Counted from the first letter of the stretch, positions 25,398-35,015 are shown. The stretch is DNA of 64,000 nucleotides from Hallella seregens ATCC 51272 (GCF_000518545.1 NZ_KI912453.1:1-64000); one strand, 5' to 3'. The notes: a model not told the origin generated them from the sequence alone. Translations and numbers: made by a program.

Positions 25398-26657
25398 ATG
25401 AAACGACTTCTCCTTTCGGCCCTCTGCCTCGCGGCCACGCTCGCGGCCGGGGCCCAACAGTTCGACTTCGACATGACGCAACCCCAGCCCGCCTACTCCG
25501 ACGCGCGGGGCTACGGCTGGGACATGCTGCAATACGCCCCCGCGCCCACCGCTGCCGAGAGCCGCAACGGGCTGGGCCGCCCGGCCTATTTCTCGGTCAG
25601 GGTGCCCGATGGCAACTACCGCGTCACCCTCACCCTTGGCTCGCGGCGCAAGGCTGCCTTGACCGTGGTGCGCGCCGAGAGCCGCCGCCTCATGGCCGAG
25701 GCCACGCCCACGCGCCGCGGCGAGCTGCGCGAGCTGTGCTTTGTGGTGAACAAGCGGTCGCCCGCCATCGGCGACAACGGGCGCGTGAAGCTCAAGGAGC
25801 GCGAGCGCGACTACCTCGATTGGGACGACCGCCTCACGCTGGAGTTTAACGGCCCCGCCCCAGCCGTGAACCGGCTGCGCATCGAACGCGACACGACGGT
25901 CCGCACCGTCTTCCTCTGCGGCAACTCCACCGTGGTCGATCAAAACATGGAACCGTGGGCCAGCTGGGGGCAGATGATACCGCGATGGTTCGGTCCCGGC
26001 GTGGCCGTTTCCAACCACGCCGAGAGCGGGCTCACGGCCGGCACGTTCCTTGCAGCCAACCGTCTGGACAAGGTGCTGGACATGATGCGGCCCGGCGACT
26101 ACGTGTGCTGCGAGTTCGGACACAACGATCAGAAAGAGCGCGCGGCCGGCTCGGGGGCGTGGTACAACTTCTCGTACAACCTGAAACGCTTCGTCGACCA
26201 GGTGCGCGGCCGGGGCGGGCACCTCGTCTTCCTCACGCCCACGCAACGGCGACGCTTCGAGGGCAGCCGCATCGTCGAGACCCACGGCGACTATCCCGAC
26301 GCCATGCGGGCCGTGGCACGGCGCGAGGGCGTGCCCCTCATCGAGCTGCACGACATGACGCGCACGTTCTTCGAGACCCTGGGCGAGGAAGATTCCAAGC
26401 GCGCACTCGTGCACTATCCGCCCCATACCTTCCCCGGACAAGAGAAAGCACTGGCCGACAACACCCACTTCAATCCCTACGGCGCCTACGAGATTGCCAA
26501 GATGGTGGTCATGGGAATGAAGCAACTCGGGCTGCCCATGGCCTCGCAGCTGCGCCCTGACTGGCACGACTACGACCCCGCACGGCCCGACGACTGGCGG
26601 GCTTTCCGCTGGTACAACGCCCCCGTCTACCAAATCATCAAGCCCGACGGCAACTGA
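25398..26657 (+). CDS. SGNH carbohydrate esterase, CE12-like (rhamnogalacturonan acetylesterase)
   Basis: Removes acetyl groups from pectic rhamnogalacturonan. The 419-residue protein has a signal peptide (KRLLLSALCLAATLAAGAQ), an N-terminal beta domain (FDFDMTQPQPAYSDARGYGW, about 25-165) and an SGNH hydrolase domain with block I VFLCGNSTVVDQ, block III FGHNDQKE and block V DNTHFNPYGAYEIAKM supplying the Asp-His pair. ATG 25398 gives the signal peptide, 25 nt after the GH28 stop. Grouping with GH28 and GH2 supports a pectin role. Confidence 0.88.
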   Translation: MKRLLLSALCLAATLAAGAQQFDFDMTQPQPAYSDARGYGWDMLQYAPAPTAAESRNGLGRPAYFSVRVPDGNYRVTLTLGSRRKAALTVVRAESRRLMAEATPTRRGELRELCFVVNKRSPAIGDNGRVKLKERERDYLDWDDRLTLEFNGPAPAVNRLRIERDTTVRTVFLCGNSTVVDQNMEPWASWGQMIPRWFGPGVAVSNHAESGLTAGTFLAANRLDKVLDMMRPGDYVCCEFGHNDQKERAAGSGAWYNFSYNLKRFVDQVRGRGGHLVFLTPTQRRRFEGSRIVETHGDYPDAMRAVARREGVPLIELHDMTRTFFETLGEEDSKRALVHYPPHTFPGQEKALADNTHFNPYGAYEIAKMVVMGMKQLGLPMASQLRPDWHDYDPARPDDWRAFRWYNAPVYQIIKPDGN

Positions 26658-26760
26658 CGCGGCAACGCCGGGCCCGAAAAGCTGCCGTTACGGGCAGTCC
26701 GGGCCACGGCAAAGCCCTTGTTTGGGCCGCATCATTCACCGTAAACAAACTCACTGAAAC

Positions 26761-29700
26761 ATGCACATCAAACACCTGCTCCTGCTGCTCGTGCTGGCTG
26801 CGGCCGGCCTGGGCACCCGCGCCGCCGGGCGGCAGAAACTCAATTTCAACAGCGGATGGCTGCTCCGGCTGGGCCCCGCCGAGGGGGCCGAGGCCCCCGA
26901 CTACGACGACCACACGTGGCAGCGCGTCACGCTGCCACGTGCCTGGAACGAGGCCGAGGCCTTCCGCCGACCCATCCACCAACTCAGCGACACCACCATG
27001 TGGTACCGCAAGCACTTCCGTCTGCGGGCCGTCGCGGGCCGAAAGTTCTTTGTCGAGTTCGAGGGCGTGCGCTTCGGGGCCGAGGTCTACGTCAACGGGC
27101 ATCGGCTGGGACTCACCGAAAACGGCGTGATGGCCAGCGGATGGGACCTCACGCCCTACGTGCACGAGGGCGAAAACGTCATTGCCGTGTGGGTGGACAG
27201 CTCGTGGCGGTACCACGAACGCTCCTCGGGCAGCCCCTATCAGTGGAACGACCGCAACTTCAACGCCAACTACGGCGGCATCCCCAAGAACGTGTGGCTC
27301 CACGAAACCGACCGCCTTTACCAGACGCTGCCCCTCTACAGCAACCTCCGGACCACGGGTGTCTACATCTATGGAACCGACTACGACATCGCCGGACACG
27401 CCGTGACGCTGCACGCCGAGTCGCAGGTGCGCAACGACGACGACCGTCCACGCTCGTTCACCTACCGCTGCGAGGTGGCCGACAAGGACGGCCGCACCGT
27501 GGCCCGCTTCGGCGGCCGCCGCGTCACCATGCAGCCGGGCGAGACCTGCAACGTCGCCGCCGAGGGACGGCTGACCGGCGCCCACTTCTGGAGCTGGGGC
27601 TACGGCTACCTCTATACCGTCACCACACGCCTCATGGACGACGACGGAACGCCCGTGGACGACCACGTCGTGCGCACCGGATTCCGCAAGACACGCTTCG
27701 CCGAGGGCCGCATCTGGCTCAACGACCGCATCATCATGATGCACGGTTACGCCCAGCGCACGAGCAACGAATGGCCGGGCGTGGGCATGAGTGTGCCGGC
27801 CTGGCTCTCCGACTACAGCAACCGTTTGCAGGTGGAGTCGGGCGGCAACCTGGTGCGGTGGATGCACGTCACGCCCTGGAAACAGGACGTGGAGAGCTGC
27901 GACCGCGTGGGGCTCATCCAGGCCATGCCCGCCGGCGACGCCGAGAAAGACGTGACGGGACGCCGCTGGGAACAGCGCGTGGAGCTCATGCGCGACGCTA
28001 TCATCTACAACCGCAACAACCCGTCCATCCTGTTCTACGAGGGCGGCAACGAGAGCATCTCGCCCGAACACATGGCCGAGCTGCGCCGGCTGCGCGACCG
28101 CTACGACCCACACGGCGGACGGGCCATCGGCAGCCGCGAGATGCTCGACGTGGACGAGGCCGAGTATGGCGGCGAAATGCTCTACGTCAACAAGAGTAAA
28201 GGCAAGCCCTATTGGCAGATGGAATACTACCGTGACGAGGGGCTTCGCAAGTATTGGGACGACTACAGCTACCCCTTCCACCGCGAGGGCGCAGGGCCGC
28301 TCTACCGTGGCGCGCCCGCGCCCGACTACAACCACAACCAGGACCGGCTGGCCTGCGGCATGGTGGAACGCTGGCACGACTACTTCGTGGACCGGCCGGG
28401 CACGGGCCGGCGCGTGAACAGCGGCGGGGCGAAGATTGTGTTTTCGGACACGAACACTCACTTCCGAGGCGAGGCCAACTACCGCACGTCGGGCGTTACA
28501 GACGCCATGCGCATTCCCAAGGACGCGTTCTTCGCCCACCAGGTGATGTGGAACGGATGGGTGACGCCCGAGCACGACGGCACCCACATCATTGGACACT
28601 GGAACTACGAACCGGGCACGGTGAAGCCGGTCTACGTGGTCTCGACCGGCGACGACGTGGAACTGCTCGTCAACGGCCGTAGCATAGGCCACGGCCGACG
28701 CAGCCATGAGTATCTCTTCACCGTGGACAGCGTGGCCTTCGAGCCGGGCCGTCTGGAGGCCGTGAGCCGCCGCGACGGTCGGGTGGTGGCGCGCCACACC
28801 ATCGAGACGGCCGGCCCCGCCGACCATCTGCGGGCCACCGTCATCGGCAATCCCCTCGGATTCAAGGCCGACGGGGCCGACATGGCCCTCGTTCAGGTGG
28901 AAGTGGTCGATGCCGAGGGCCGCCGCTGCCCACTCGACAACCGCATGGTGAACTTCAGTCTCAGCGGCGAGGGCGAGTGGCTGGGCGGCATCGCGCGCCC
29001 CGTCGGCCCCTGCACCAACGACGATGCCGCGGTTCCCGCCCACACGGCTAGCGGCCCGACGACCCGGCCCAACGGCTCCGCCGCCACCGGTCAAGGCCGG
29101 CCGGGACTGCTCGACGGGCCTGCCACCACGTCGGCCTTCGGCAATTACATCCGCGAACTCAGCCTGCCCGTGGAGTGTGGAGTGAACCGAGTGCTCGTGC
29201 GCTCCACCCCAACGCCCGGCGTCATCACCCTCCACGCCCTGGCCGACGGACTGAAACCCGTCACGCTGGAGCTGCACACCACGGCCCTCGACACCCGTGA
29301 GGGCGTGAGTTCCTACAATCCCGGGCTGGCGTTGCCGCTCTGCCTCGACCGCGGCGAGACGCCCGCCACACCGTCATGCCGCGACGTTCGCCGCACGCTC
29401 GACGTGGCCTCGGTGCAGGTGGGCTCCAACGCCGCCGACGCTCTAAAGGCCATTGACGACAACGAGCTGTCGGAATGGAAGAGTGACGGCACGCCCGCCA
29501 ACGCGTGGGCCACGTTCACTCTCGCCCATCCGGCCCGTGTGGACGAGGTGGTGCTCAAGCTCACGGGCTGGCGCAACAAGGTGTATCCGCTCGCCATCTA
29601 CGCCGGCCGGCAGAAGGTGTGGGAGGGCTGGACCTACGCAACACTGGGTTATGTGCACATCGACATCCCGCGGGGCGTGAAGAGCCGCAGCCTCACCATC

Positions 29701-29853
29701 AGGATGCTGGGGCCCAGCCGGGACAGCACGAAGTTCGGAGAAATCAAGGAACTGGCCGGCGGGGCCACGGGAGAACTCGACCGCACCGCATCGGCCAAAG
29801 GCAGGACAGAACTGCGCATCGTCGAAATCGACCTGCTGCAAAAGACAGAATAA
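26761..29853 (+). CDS. Glycoside hydrolase family 2 protein with discoidin-like C-terminus
   Basis: A 1030-residue secreted GH2 enzyme (beta-galactosidase or beta-glucuronidase class). Domains in order: signal peptide (1-21), sugar-binding (WLLRLGPAEGAEAPDYDDHT, MWYRKHFRLRAVAGRKFFVE), Ig-like, then the TIM barrel with the acid/base glutamate E431 in FYEGGNESISPEHM and downstream YWQMEYYRDEG. A bacterial Ig/DUF4982-like region follows (MVNFSLSGEGEWLGG), and the end is a discoidin-like beta sandwich (ALKAIDDNELSEWKSDGTPA...). A rhamnogalacturonan or galactan side-chain substrate is likely from its GH28/CE12 neighbours. No SusC/SusD pair is present in the window. Confidence 0.9.
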   Translation: MHIKHLLLLLVLAAAGLGTRAAGRQKLNFNSGWLLRLGPAEGAEAPDYDDHTWQRVTLPRAWNEAEAFRRPIHQLSDTTMWYRKHFRLRAVAGRKFFVEFEGVRFGAEVYVNGHRLGLTENGVMASGWDLTPYVHEGENVIAVWVDSSWRYHERSSGSPYQWNDRNFNANYGGIPKNVWLHETDRLYQTLPLYSNLRTTGVYIYGTDYDIAGHAVTLHAESQVRNDDDRPRSFTYRCEVADKDGRTVARFGGRRVTMQPGETCNVAAEGRLTGAHFWSWGYGYLYTVTTRLMDDDGTPVDDHVVRTGFRKTRFAEGRIWLNDRIIMMHGYAQRTSNEWPGVGMSVPAWLSDYSNRLQVESGGNLVRWMHVTPWKQDVESCDRVGLIQAMPAGDAEKDVTGRRWEQRVELMRDAIIYNRNNPSILFYEGGNESISPEHMAELRRLRDRYDPHGGRAIGSREMLDVDEAEYGGEMLYVNKSKGKPYWQMEYYRDEGLRKYWDDYSYPFHREGAGPLYRGAPAPDYNHNQDRLACGMVERWHDYFVDRPGTGRRVNSGGAKIVFSDTNTHFRGEANYRTSGVTDAMRIPKDAFFAHQVMWNGWVTPEHDGTHIIGHWNYEPGTVKPVYVVSTGDDVELLVNGRSIGHGRRSHEYLFTVDSVAFEPGRLEAVSRRDGRVVARHTIETAGPADHLRATVIGNPLGFKADGADMALVQVEVVDAEGRRCPLDNRMVNFSLSGEGEWLGGIARPVGPCTNDDAAVPAHTASGPTTRPNGSAATGQGRPGLLDGPATTSAFGNYIRELSLPVECGVNRVLVRSTPTPGVITLHALADGLKPVTLELHTTALDTREGVSSYNPGLALPLCLDRGETPATPSCRDVRRTLDVASVQVGSNAADALKAIDDNELSEWKSDGTPANAWATFTLAHPARVDEVVLKLTGWRNKVYPLAIYAGRQKVWEGWTYATLGYVHIDIPRGVKSRSLTIRMLGPSRDSTKFGEIKELAGGATGELDRTASAKGRTELRIVEIDLLQKTE

Positions 29854-29879
29854 CCTCCCGCCCGGCGGTGGACAAACCA

Positions 29880-30283
29880 ACATGCTGCGGATATGGCTGC
29901 GCGGTGGGTTTAAAGACATAGTAACAGAATAACATATTGGCTACGCGATGAGGGATTAGACAGAACTACATATTAGACATAAGGCTGCGCGGTGGGTATG
30001 AGTTTTGACGTAGGGGTCGGCCTCTGTGTCGGCCCGCATGCCCGTCAGAACATTCATCGAGCAGCACATTCTCATTGCCACGACCCATATACTGCACGGC
30101 CAGTTCCTAATATTCCCATTGTCACGACCCCTGAACGTTTGTTCCAAACGTAGGGCCGGCACAAAGGCCGACCCCTACGTCAAAACTCATACCCACCGCG
30201 CAGCGAACATGTTATTCTGTTACTATGTCTTTAAACCCACCGCGCAGCCTTATGTTTAATATGTTGTTATGTCTAAAAATCAC
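29880..30283. repeat. Family A repeat cluster, locus 2, with 40-bp perfect inverted repeat
   Basis: Between convergent genes. Plus units at about 29880-29905, 29908-29953 and 29955-29996 are followed by inverted units at about 30192-30238 and 30236-30283. The central part carries a perfect 40-bp inverted repeat, 29984-30023 with 30165-30204, extending to 52 bp with two mismatches. It contains GACGTAGGGGTCGGCC. The 117-bp loop holds CATTGCCACGACCC (30073) and CATTGTCACGACCC (30117). No gene fits; short frames here are products of the repeats. Confidence 0.8.
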
Positions 30284-30289
30284 CCTCGG

Positions 30290-31891
30290 TCATCGCAGCG
30301 ACTCGCGGATGAGCTTGATGAGTTTGTCCTCGCCGAGGCCCGAACGCTCGGCTGCCATGCCTACCGTGACACGCTGGAGCATGAGCTTGCCCAGCGGCGA
30401 GTCGAGCATCTTGAACTGCGGAACGGCAGCCACGAGGTTCTTTTTCAGGTTGGGGTAGCGGCCGAAGAGCGTCTTCAGCCGGGTGGAACCTGTAATCTCC
30501 ATGTCGTTCCCGGCGGTGTCTTCGGGGCAGGTGCCCGCGTCTTCAGGGCCAGAGGCAGTGTCGGCGGGGCCCGAAGCAGCAGTGTCGGCGGCCGCCGGAG
30601 CAGGGTCTGGGGCAGTGCCGGCCTCCCCATTGCTCCACGTGAGCAGGGTCTGCGAGCCCTGCATCTCGCGGATGCGGGTGCAGTCCTGCATCATTTCGAG
30701 CACTCCGCGGAAGCGGCCCTCCTTGTCGCGCACGGCCACGTAGACGATGTAGATGAAAAGTCCGGGCTTGTTGATCCAGAACTCCGCCTTGTCCTGCTCG
30801 CCCGAGCGGAACTTCGCGACGATCTCTTTCACCACGTGCACGCTCTTGCGCGGGTGGCAGTTCTCGACCTTTCGGCCGATGACGTTCCTTGAGCGGGGGA
30901 AGATACGGTGGTCGGTGTCCGAGTAGAACTTCACCAATTCGTTCTCGTCGACGAACGAAATATCGACTGGCAGGTGCTGGTAGATGAGGTTCACCTGCTC
31001 CAGCGAGAGCTTGCCGGTGGCCACGTCGAGCAGCTGCGTGTCGCCGCCGGCGGCGTATCCGTACTTGCCCAGCAGGGCCTGCAGGTCGCGGGCAAGGCCG
31101 TCGGGTGCGGGGGCCGCACCGTCGGCCGGGGTCGTGGAGGGGGTGGCGGCAGGTGCGGGAGCCACGGTGATGAAGGCGAAGCCTATCTCCTGGTCGCCGC
31201 TCTTCATGTCGTCGAACTCGGCCGGAGTGATGAGCGCCAGGGCCGTGGGGTAGAGAATGGTCTCCTCTTTCTCCATGAGGTCGCGGCAATGGGCCACGAG
31301 TTCCTGCTGCAGGGCGATGAAATCCTCCTCGGGCGTGTCGCCCGCGAGCAGCTGTTGCGACCGCCGTATCTCGTCGCGCACGATGTCGTCGAAGTTCCAC
31401 ATCGTGGTAGTGGGGCGGTCGAATCCCTTGTGCTCGAGCAGCGGGTAGAGCTGATTCTGCTTGCGGGCGTAGTGTATGGGGTAGAGCTTGAGCCGGTCGT
31501 AGAGCTCGAGCCACTGGTTCTTAATCATCGGATACTGCACCAGATCCTCCACGGCAAGCAGTAGCCGGCGCATCTCTTCGTTCTCGCTGTAGTAGTGAGT
31601 GAGCGGGTGGTCGGCGGGCAACTCCGGGCGGCTGTTGTCCATAAAGCCGTCGAGCAGCTGCATGGTCTTGCGCATATCCACGCGGATGCACTCGTCGGCG
31701 TCGCCGCTTTTGAGGTTCTGCTCCATGTAGGCCAGGTGGTAGGGGCGCAGCCTGCCCACGCGCTCGGCGAGCTGTCGGCGGGCCTCTTCGAGCGTGAGGC
31801 GGCCCGATTCGTACTGTGCTTCTATCTGGTAGAGGGCTTCCATTTTTGCCATCTCAATCTGTGGGAGATGGTCTTTCATGCTGTTTGTCAT
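30290..31891 (-). CDS. DUF438/hemerythrin/PAS/DUF1858 sensor-like protein
   Basis: A cytoplasmic 533-residue protein. An N-terminal DUF438-type region (QIEMAKMEALYQIEAQYESG) is followed by an HHE hemerythrin-like region (LPADHPLTHYYSENEEMRRLL; YPIHYARKQNQLYPLLEHKG; LMEKEETILYPTALALI), a Pro/Ala linker near residues 245-265, a PAS-like domain (YQHLPVDISFVDENELVKFYS, RNVIGRKVENCHPRKSV), a second Ala/Pro linker and a C-terminal DUF1858-type helical module. The architecture suggests sensing of oxygen, nitric oxide or redox state; output is unknown. Start 31891 follows TACCTTTG (31917-31924); the upstream extension to 32002 would precede the promoter. Confidence 0.82.
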   Translation of the reverse strand: MTNSMKDHLPQIEMAKMEALYQIEAQYESGRLTLEEARRQLAERVGRLRPYHLAYMEQNLKSGDADECIRVDMRKTMQLLDGFMDNSRPELPADHPLTHYYSENEEMRRLLLAVEDLVQYPMIKNQWLELYDRLKLYPIHYARKQNQLYPLLEHKGFDRPTTTMWNFDDIVRDEIRRSQQLLAGDTPEEDFIALQQELVAHCRDLMEKEETILYPTALALITPAEFDDMKSGDQEIGFAFITVAPAPAATPSTTPADGAAPAPDGLARDLQALLGKYGYAAGGDTQLLDVATGKLSLEQVNLIYQHLPVDISFVDENELVKFYSDTDHRIFPRSRNVIGRKVENCHPRKSVHVVKEIVAKFRSGEQDKAEFWINKPGLFIYIVYVAVRDKEGRFRGVLEMMQDCTRIREMQGSQTLLTWSNGEAGTAPDPAPAAADTAASGPADTASGPEDAGTCPEDTAGNDMEITGSTRLKTLFGRYPNLKKNLVAAVPQFKMLDSPLGKLMLQRVTVGMAAERSGLGEDKLIKLIRESLR

Positions 31892-31916
31892 GTCTGTAGA
31901 GTTTGGATTCTGCGTA

Positions 31917-31924
31917 CAAAGGTA
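31917..31924 (-). promoter_or_regulatory. -7 box of DUF438 gene
   Basis: Minus-strand TACCTTTG 26 nt upstream of the ATG at 31891. Confidence 0.6.
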
Positions 31925-31983
31925 GGGGTTGCGGGCCTTGCGGACGGGTAACAATTGTGCCCCGACGTGGTTAATTAATGCTA

Positions 31984-32029
31984 AAACCTCAGGGCCCCGC
32001 ATGCAATTACATGCGGGGCCCTGAGGTTT
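31984..32029 (-). terminator. 20-bp perfect hairpin after rny
   Basis: AAACCTCAGGGCCCCGCATG (31984-32003) pairs perfectly with its complement at 32010-32029, 6-nt loop CAATTA, followed on the minus strand by TTAGCATT. It ends the zap-rny transcript just upstream of the next promoter. Confidence 0.8.
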
Positions 32030-32050
32030 CTGCTTGGTTCGGACCGCCGT

Positions 32051-33586
32051 TTACTTGGCGTAGGCCACGGAGCGGGTCTCGCGGATGACGGTGATCTTCA
32101 CCTGTCCGGGGTAGGTCATCTCGTTCTGTATCTTCTCGGCGATCTCGTTGCTCAACTTCGTGCTGTCCTCATCGTTCATCTTATCTGCGCCGACAATGAC
32201 GCGGAGCTCGCGCCCTGCCTGTATGGCGTAGGTCTTGGTAACGCCTGGATAGCTCATGGCGATGGCCTCAAGGTCGTTGAGCCGCTTGATGTAGGCCTCG
32301 ACAATCTCGCGTCGTGCACCGGGCCGTGCGCCCGAAATGGCGTCGCACACCTGTACGATGGGGGCCAGAAGCGTCTGCATCTCCACCTCGTCGTGGTGGG
32401 CTGCGATGGCGTTCACGATGTCGGGCTTCTCCTTGTACTTCTCGGCCATCTTGCCGCCGAGCAGTGCATGGGGCAGTTCGCTCTCCTCGTCGGGCACCTT
32501 TCCGATGTCGTGGAGCAGACCGGCGCGCTTGGCTTTCTTGGGGTTGAGCCCGAGCTCGGCTGCCATGACGGCGCAGAGGTTGGCCGTTTCGCGGGCGTGC
32601 TGCAGCAGGTTCTGCCCGTAGGACGAGCGGTATTTCATCTTGCCGACGATGCGGATAAGGTCGGGGTGCAGACCGTGGATGCCCAGGTCGATGGCCGTGC
32701 GCTTGCCGGTCTCGATGATTTCATTGTCGAGTTGCTTCTTCACTTTGGTCACCACCTCCTCGATGCGGGCGGGATGGATGCGGCCATCGGCCACCAGCTG
32801 GTGCAGGGCGAGGCGGCACACCTCGCGGCGCACGGGGTCGAAAGCCGAGATAACAATGGACTCCGGCGTGTCGTCGACCACGATTTCCACGCCGGCCGCG
32901 GCCTCCAGGGCGCGGATGTTGCGGCCCTCGCGACCTATGATGCGGCCTTTCACCTCGTCGTTGTCAATGTGGAACACGCTCACAGAGTTCTCTATTGCCG
33001 TCTCCGTGGCCACGCGCTGGATGGTCTGTATCACGATTTTGCGGGCCTGTTGGGTGGCGTCGAGCTTGGCCTGGTCCATCATTTCGTTGATGTAGCTGGC
33101 AGCGTCCATCTTGGCTTTGTCCTTCATACTCTCCACGAGTCGGTTCTTGGCCTCCTCCGCACTCAGGCCCGAGAGCTCCTCGAGCTTGGCCCGTTCCTGG
33201 TCCTGCATCTTCTCGAGCTCGGCCTGTCGCGAGGCGAGGAGCTTCTTTTCATTGTCTATTCGCACCTGCTCCTGCTCCACTTCCTGCTTGTGCCGGCCCA
33301 GTTCCTCCTGCCGCTGGTTGAGGGAGATCTCGCGTTGCTTGAGTCGGTTCTCGCTCTGCTGTATCTTCTGGTTGCGCTGCTGCACCTCCTTTTCGAGCTC
33401 GCTCTTCTTGTTCAGAAACTTCTCCTTCACCTCGAGCAGCTTCTTTTCCTTGACCACGTCGGCGTCTTTTTCGGCCGCCGCCATCATCTGCCTATATTTG
33501 CCGGTCATCACATACCGAAAGAGGCCATAGCCTCCAAGGCCTCCGACAACCAGGGCTGTCAGGGCCACAATCGCTGTTGCTATCAT
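32051..33586 (-). CDS. rny: Ribonuclease Y
   Basis: Membrane-anchored endoribonuclease that starts mRNA decay. The 511-residue protein has one N-terminal helix ([23 protein letters not shown]), a long charged coiled coil (about 40-190), a KH RNA-binding domain ([20 protein letters not shown]) and an HD phosphohydrolase domain ([31 protein letters not shown]). Length and order match Rny from Gram-positives and Bacteroidota. It lies 46 nt downstream of zapA and probably in its transcript. Confidence 0.96.
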   Translation of the reverse strand: MIATAIVALTALVVGGLGGYGLFRYVMTGKYRQMMAAAEKDADVVKEKKLLEVKEKFLNKKSELEKEVQQRNQKIQQSENRLKQREISLNQRQEELGRHKQEVEQEQVRIDNEKKLLASRQAELEKMQDQERAKLEELSGLSAEEAKNRLVESMKDKAKMDAASYINEMMDQAKLDATQQARKIVIQTIQRVATETAIENSVSVFHIDNDEVKGRIIGREGRNIRALEAAAGVEIVVDDTPESIVISAFDPVRREVCRLALHQLVADGRIHPARIEEVVTKVKKQLDNEIIETGKRTAIDLGIHGLHPDLIRIVGKMKYRSSYGQNLLQHARETANLCAVMAAELGLNPKKAKRAGLLHDIGKVPDEESELPHALLGGKMAEKYKEKPDIVNAIAAHHDEVEMQTLLAPIVQVCDAISGARPGARREIVEAYIKRLNDLEAIAMSYPGVTKTYAIQAGRELRVIVGADKMNDEDSTKLSNEIAEKIQNEMTYPGQVKITVIRETRSVAYAK

Positions 33587-33632
33587 GAATGCTGTATTGT
33601 TAGTTGGTTATTCATATTCTCTTGTTCGCGCG

Positions 33633-33938
33633 TCACTTCTGTGTCAGCTCGGATTCGATTTCGGACGTCAGCTTCGAGAGAATATCATCATAGGGTTTGG
33701 TGTCGTTGCGCAGGAGCTGGCGTTCCAGCCTCAACGCAAGGTCTATCATCGCAAAATAGGTAATCTCCTTGTCGCCTTTCCTGCCTTTGAAGTTGGAAAA
33801 GTAGGCGTTGAGGAGTTCATTGATGAGTTTAGTTCCCCTGCGATACAGTGCTTCCTCGTCACGGGGCACCGTGACGCTGATCTCTGTATCGTAGATATGT
33901 AACCGTATTTTGATTGTATTCGGGTCTGCTTCTGCCAT
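33633..33938 (-). CDS. zapA: Cell division protein ZapA
   Basis: A 101-residue ZapA homologue that bundles FtsZ filaments: beta strand IKIRLHIYDTEISVTVPRDEE, then a helix with LINELLNAYFSNFKGR and KEITYFAMIDLALRLERQLL. An upstream GTG (33956) would overlap the preceding gene's stop; ATG 33938 sits 7 nt after it and starts MAEADPN, so I use it. Cotranscribed with the coiled-coil gene upstream and rny downstream. Confidence 0.88.
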   Translation of the reverse strand: MAEADPNTIKIRLHIYDTEISVTVPRDEEALYRRGTKLINELLNAYFSNFKGRKGDKEITYFAMIDLALRLERQLLRNDTKPYDDILSKLTSEIESELTQK

Positions 33939-33945
33939 CGCGCTG

Positions 33946-34239
33946 TTATTTTTCACTCAGCAGGGTGATGCATTTATTAACGTCTCGAATGAGCTTGGCC
34001 ACTCGTTTCTTGGCCGTTTCCAAGTCGCCGTCGGTCACTTCGAGCATCTTGGCCATCTTGAGCGACGCATAATCGTTACGGGTTTGAGCCAGCTGAGCCT
34101 CCAGTTGCCTGATGCGGCCGTCGCGCTCGTCCACCATAGCGTAGAGCTCTACATTCTCCTGCTTCACCTCGTGATACTGGAGAATCATCTGCCTTACACG
34201 GGTAGCGAACGTGCTGATGAGCTTCTCATTGGCGTCCAT
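33946..34239 (-). CDS. Small coiled-coil protein upstream of zapA
   Basis: A 97-residue protein that is almost all coiled coil (MILQYHEVKQENVELYAMVD, RIRQLEAQLAQTRNDYASLK). Its place directly before zapA and its size suggest a ZapB-like division accessory, but I cannot identify the family with certainty. A TAAATTTG promoter box lies at 34257-34264, making this the first gene of the unit. Confidence 0.75.
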   Translation of the reverse strand: MDANEKLISTFATRVRQMILQYHEVKQENVELYAMVDERDGRIRQLEAQLAQTRNDYASLKMAKMLEVTDGDLETAKKRVAKLIRDVNKCITLLSEK

Positions 34240-34256
34240 GACGATTCAATTTTCTG

Positions 34257-34264
34257 CAAATTTA
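34257..34264 (-). promoter_or_regulatory. -7 box of zap-rny unit
   Basis: Minus-strand TAAATTTG 18-25 nt upstream of the ATG at 34239. Confidence 0.6.
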
Positions 34265-34364
34265 TGTTTTTTCGGCGAGATTTGCAAGCAAAAACGCTGA
34301 AATCTTTACCCCCGGCCTACATTTTGGTACCGCATGCCAAGGGTGCGGCGGCCTGTCCCGGAAC

Positions 34365-35015
34365 CTATCTCTTCTGGCCTTTCCGGGCGGCTTCTTCCTG
34401 TTGCTGCGCGGGGGTGGGCTCTTTCTTGGCCAGCATCACCACCCGATAGGCGAAGTTGGTGACCCACTGCTGCGAGAAGCCCAGCCGCTGGTTGTACTGC
34501 CGTATGCCCATCACCGTCTTGACGGTGCCGGCATCCGAGAAGTTGTTCTTGGTGAAAATGTCGCTCACGGTCTTCTCGGTCATGGTGTAAATCACCTTTC
34601 CGAACATGGCGGGCACGCGGAGCTTGAACTTCATCAGGTTGCCGATGAGCATCATCAAGTCCTGTGAAAAGTTCTGGAACTGCACGAGATACACCTGCGC
34701 ATCCTGCAGTTTCTTGCAGTTTTTGCGGACACTTTGGTCTATCTCCTTGAAGAAGCCGTCGTCCGTGTCGTAGATTTCGTGCATCATTTTCTTGCAGTGC
34801 GCCTTCTCGCCCACACCGAGTTTGTTGTTCTGCGTGGGCACGCGGAGGGTGGTTTTAAACATGCGCAGGTCGGGCAGCATGGCCAGATTGGTGATGCCCA
34901 GCTGGGCAGCCATCGAGGCTTGGAAGTAGACACGCACGAGCGTCATGTAGTCCTGCATGCCACCGGTCTTCTCTTCCAGCTGCTTGTTGCCGAAGATTTT
35001 GGATAGTATTCCCAT
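34365..35015 (-). CDS. Conserved hypothetical protein
   Basis: A 216-residue protein I do not recognise by function. It begins MGILSKIFGNKQLEEKTGGM, is mainly helical, has no signal peptide or membrane segment, and carries GVGEKAHCKKMMHEIYDTDD and TVSDIFTKNNFSDAGTVKTV in the middle. The tail is Gln/Glu/Lys rich. TAATTTTG at 35062-35069 fits as its promoter. It is a single-gene unit between the zap-rny genes and a lipoprotein gene on the other strand. Confidence 0.75.
   Translation of the reverse strand: MGILSKIFGNKQLEEKTGGMQDYMTLVRVYFQASMAAQLGITNLAMLPDLRMFKTTLRVPTQNNKLGVGEKAHCKKMMHEIYDTDDGFFKEIDQSVRKNCKKLQDAQVYLVQFQNFSQDLMMLIGNLMKFKLRVPAMFGKVIYTMTEKTVSDIFTKNNFSDAGTVKTVMGIRQYNQRLGFSQQWVTNFAYRVVMLAKKEPTPAQQQEEAARKGQKR

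Noticed and set aside
26638-29277. 879-codon frame antisense to the GH2 gene
   Set aside because: Same GC-bias artefact; composition is unlike a folded protein and the plus-strand GH2 domains are complete.
29956-30458. Short frames within family A locus 2
   Set aside because: They are read through the inverted repeat and appear in both orientations; no domain or promoter.
33587-33632. 6S RNA between zapA and rny
   Set aside because: The gap is only 46 nt; a 6S RNA next to zapA is a proteobacterial arrangement.
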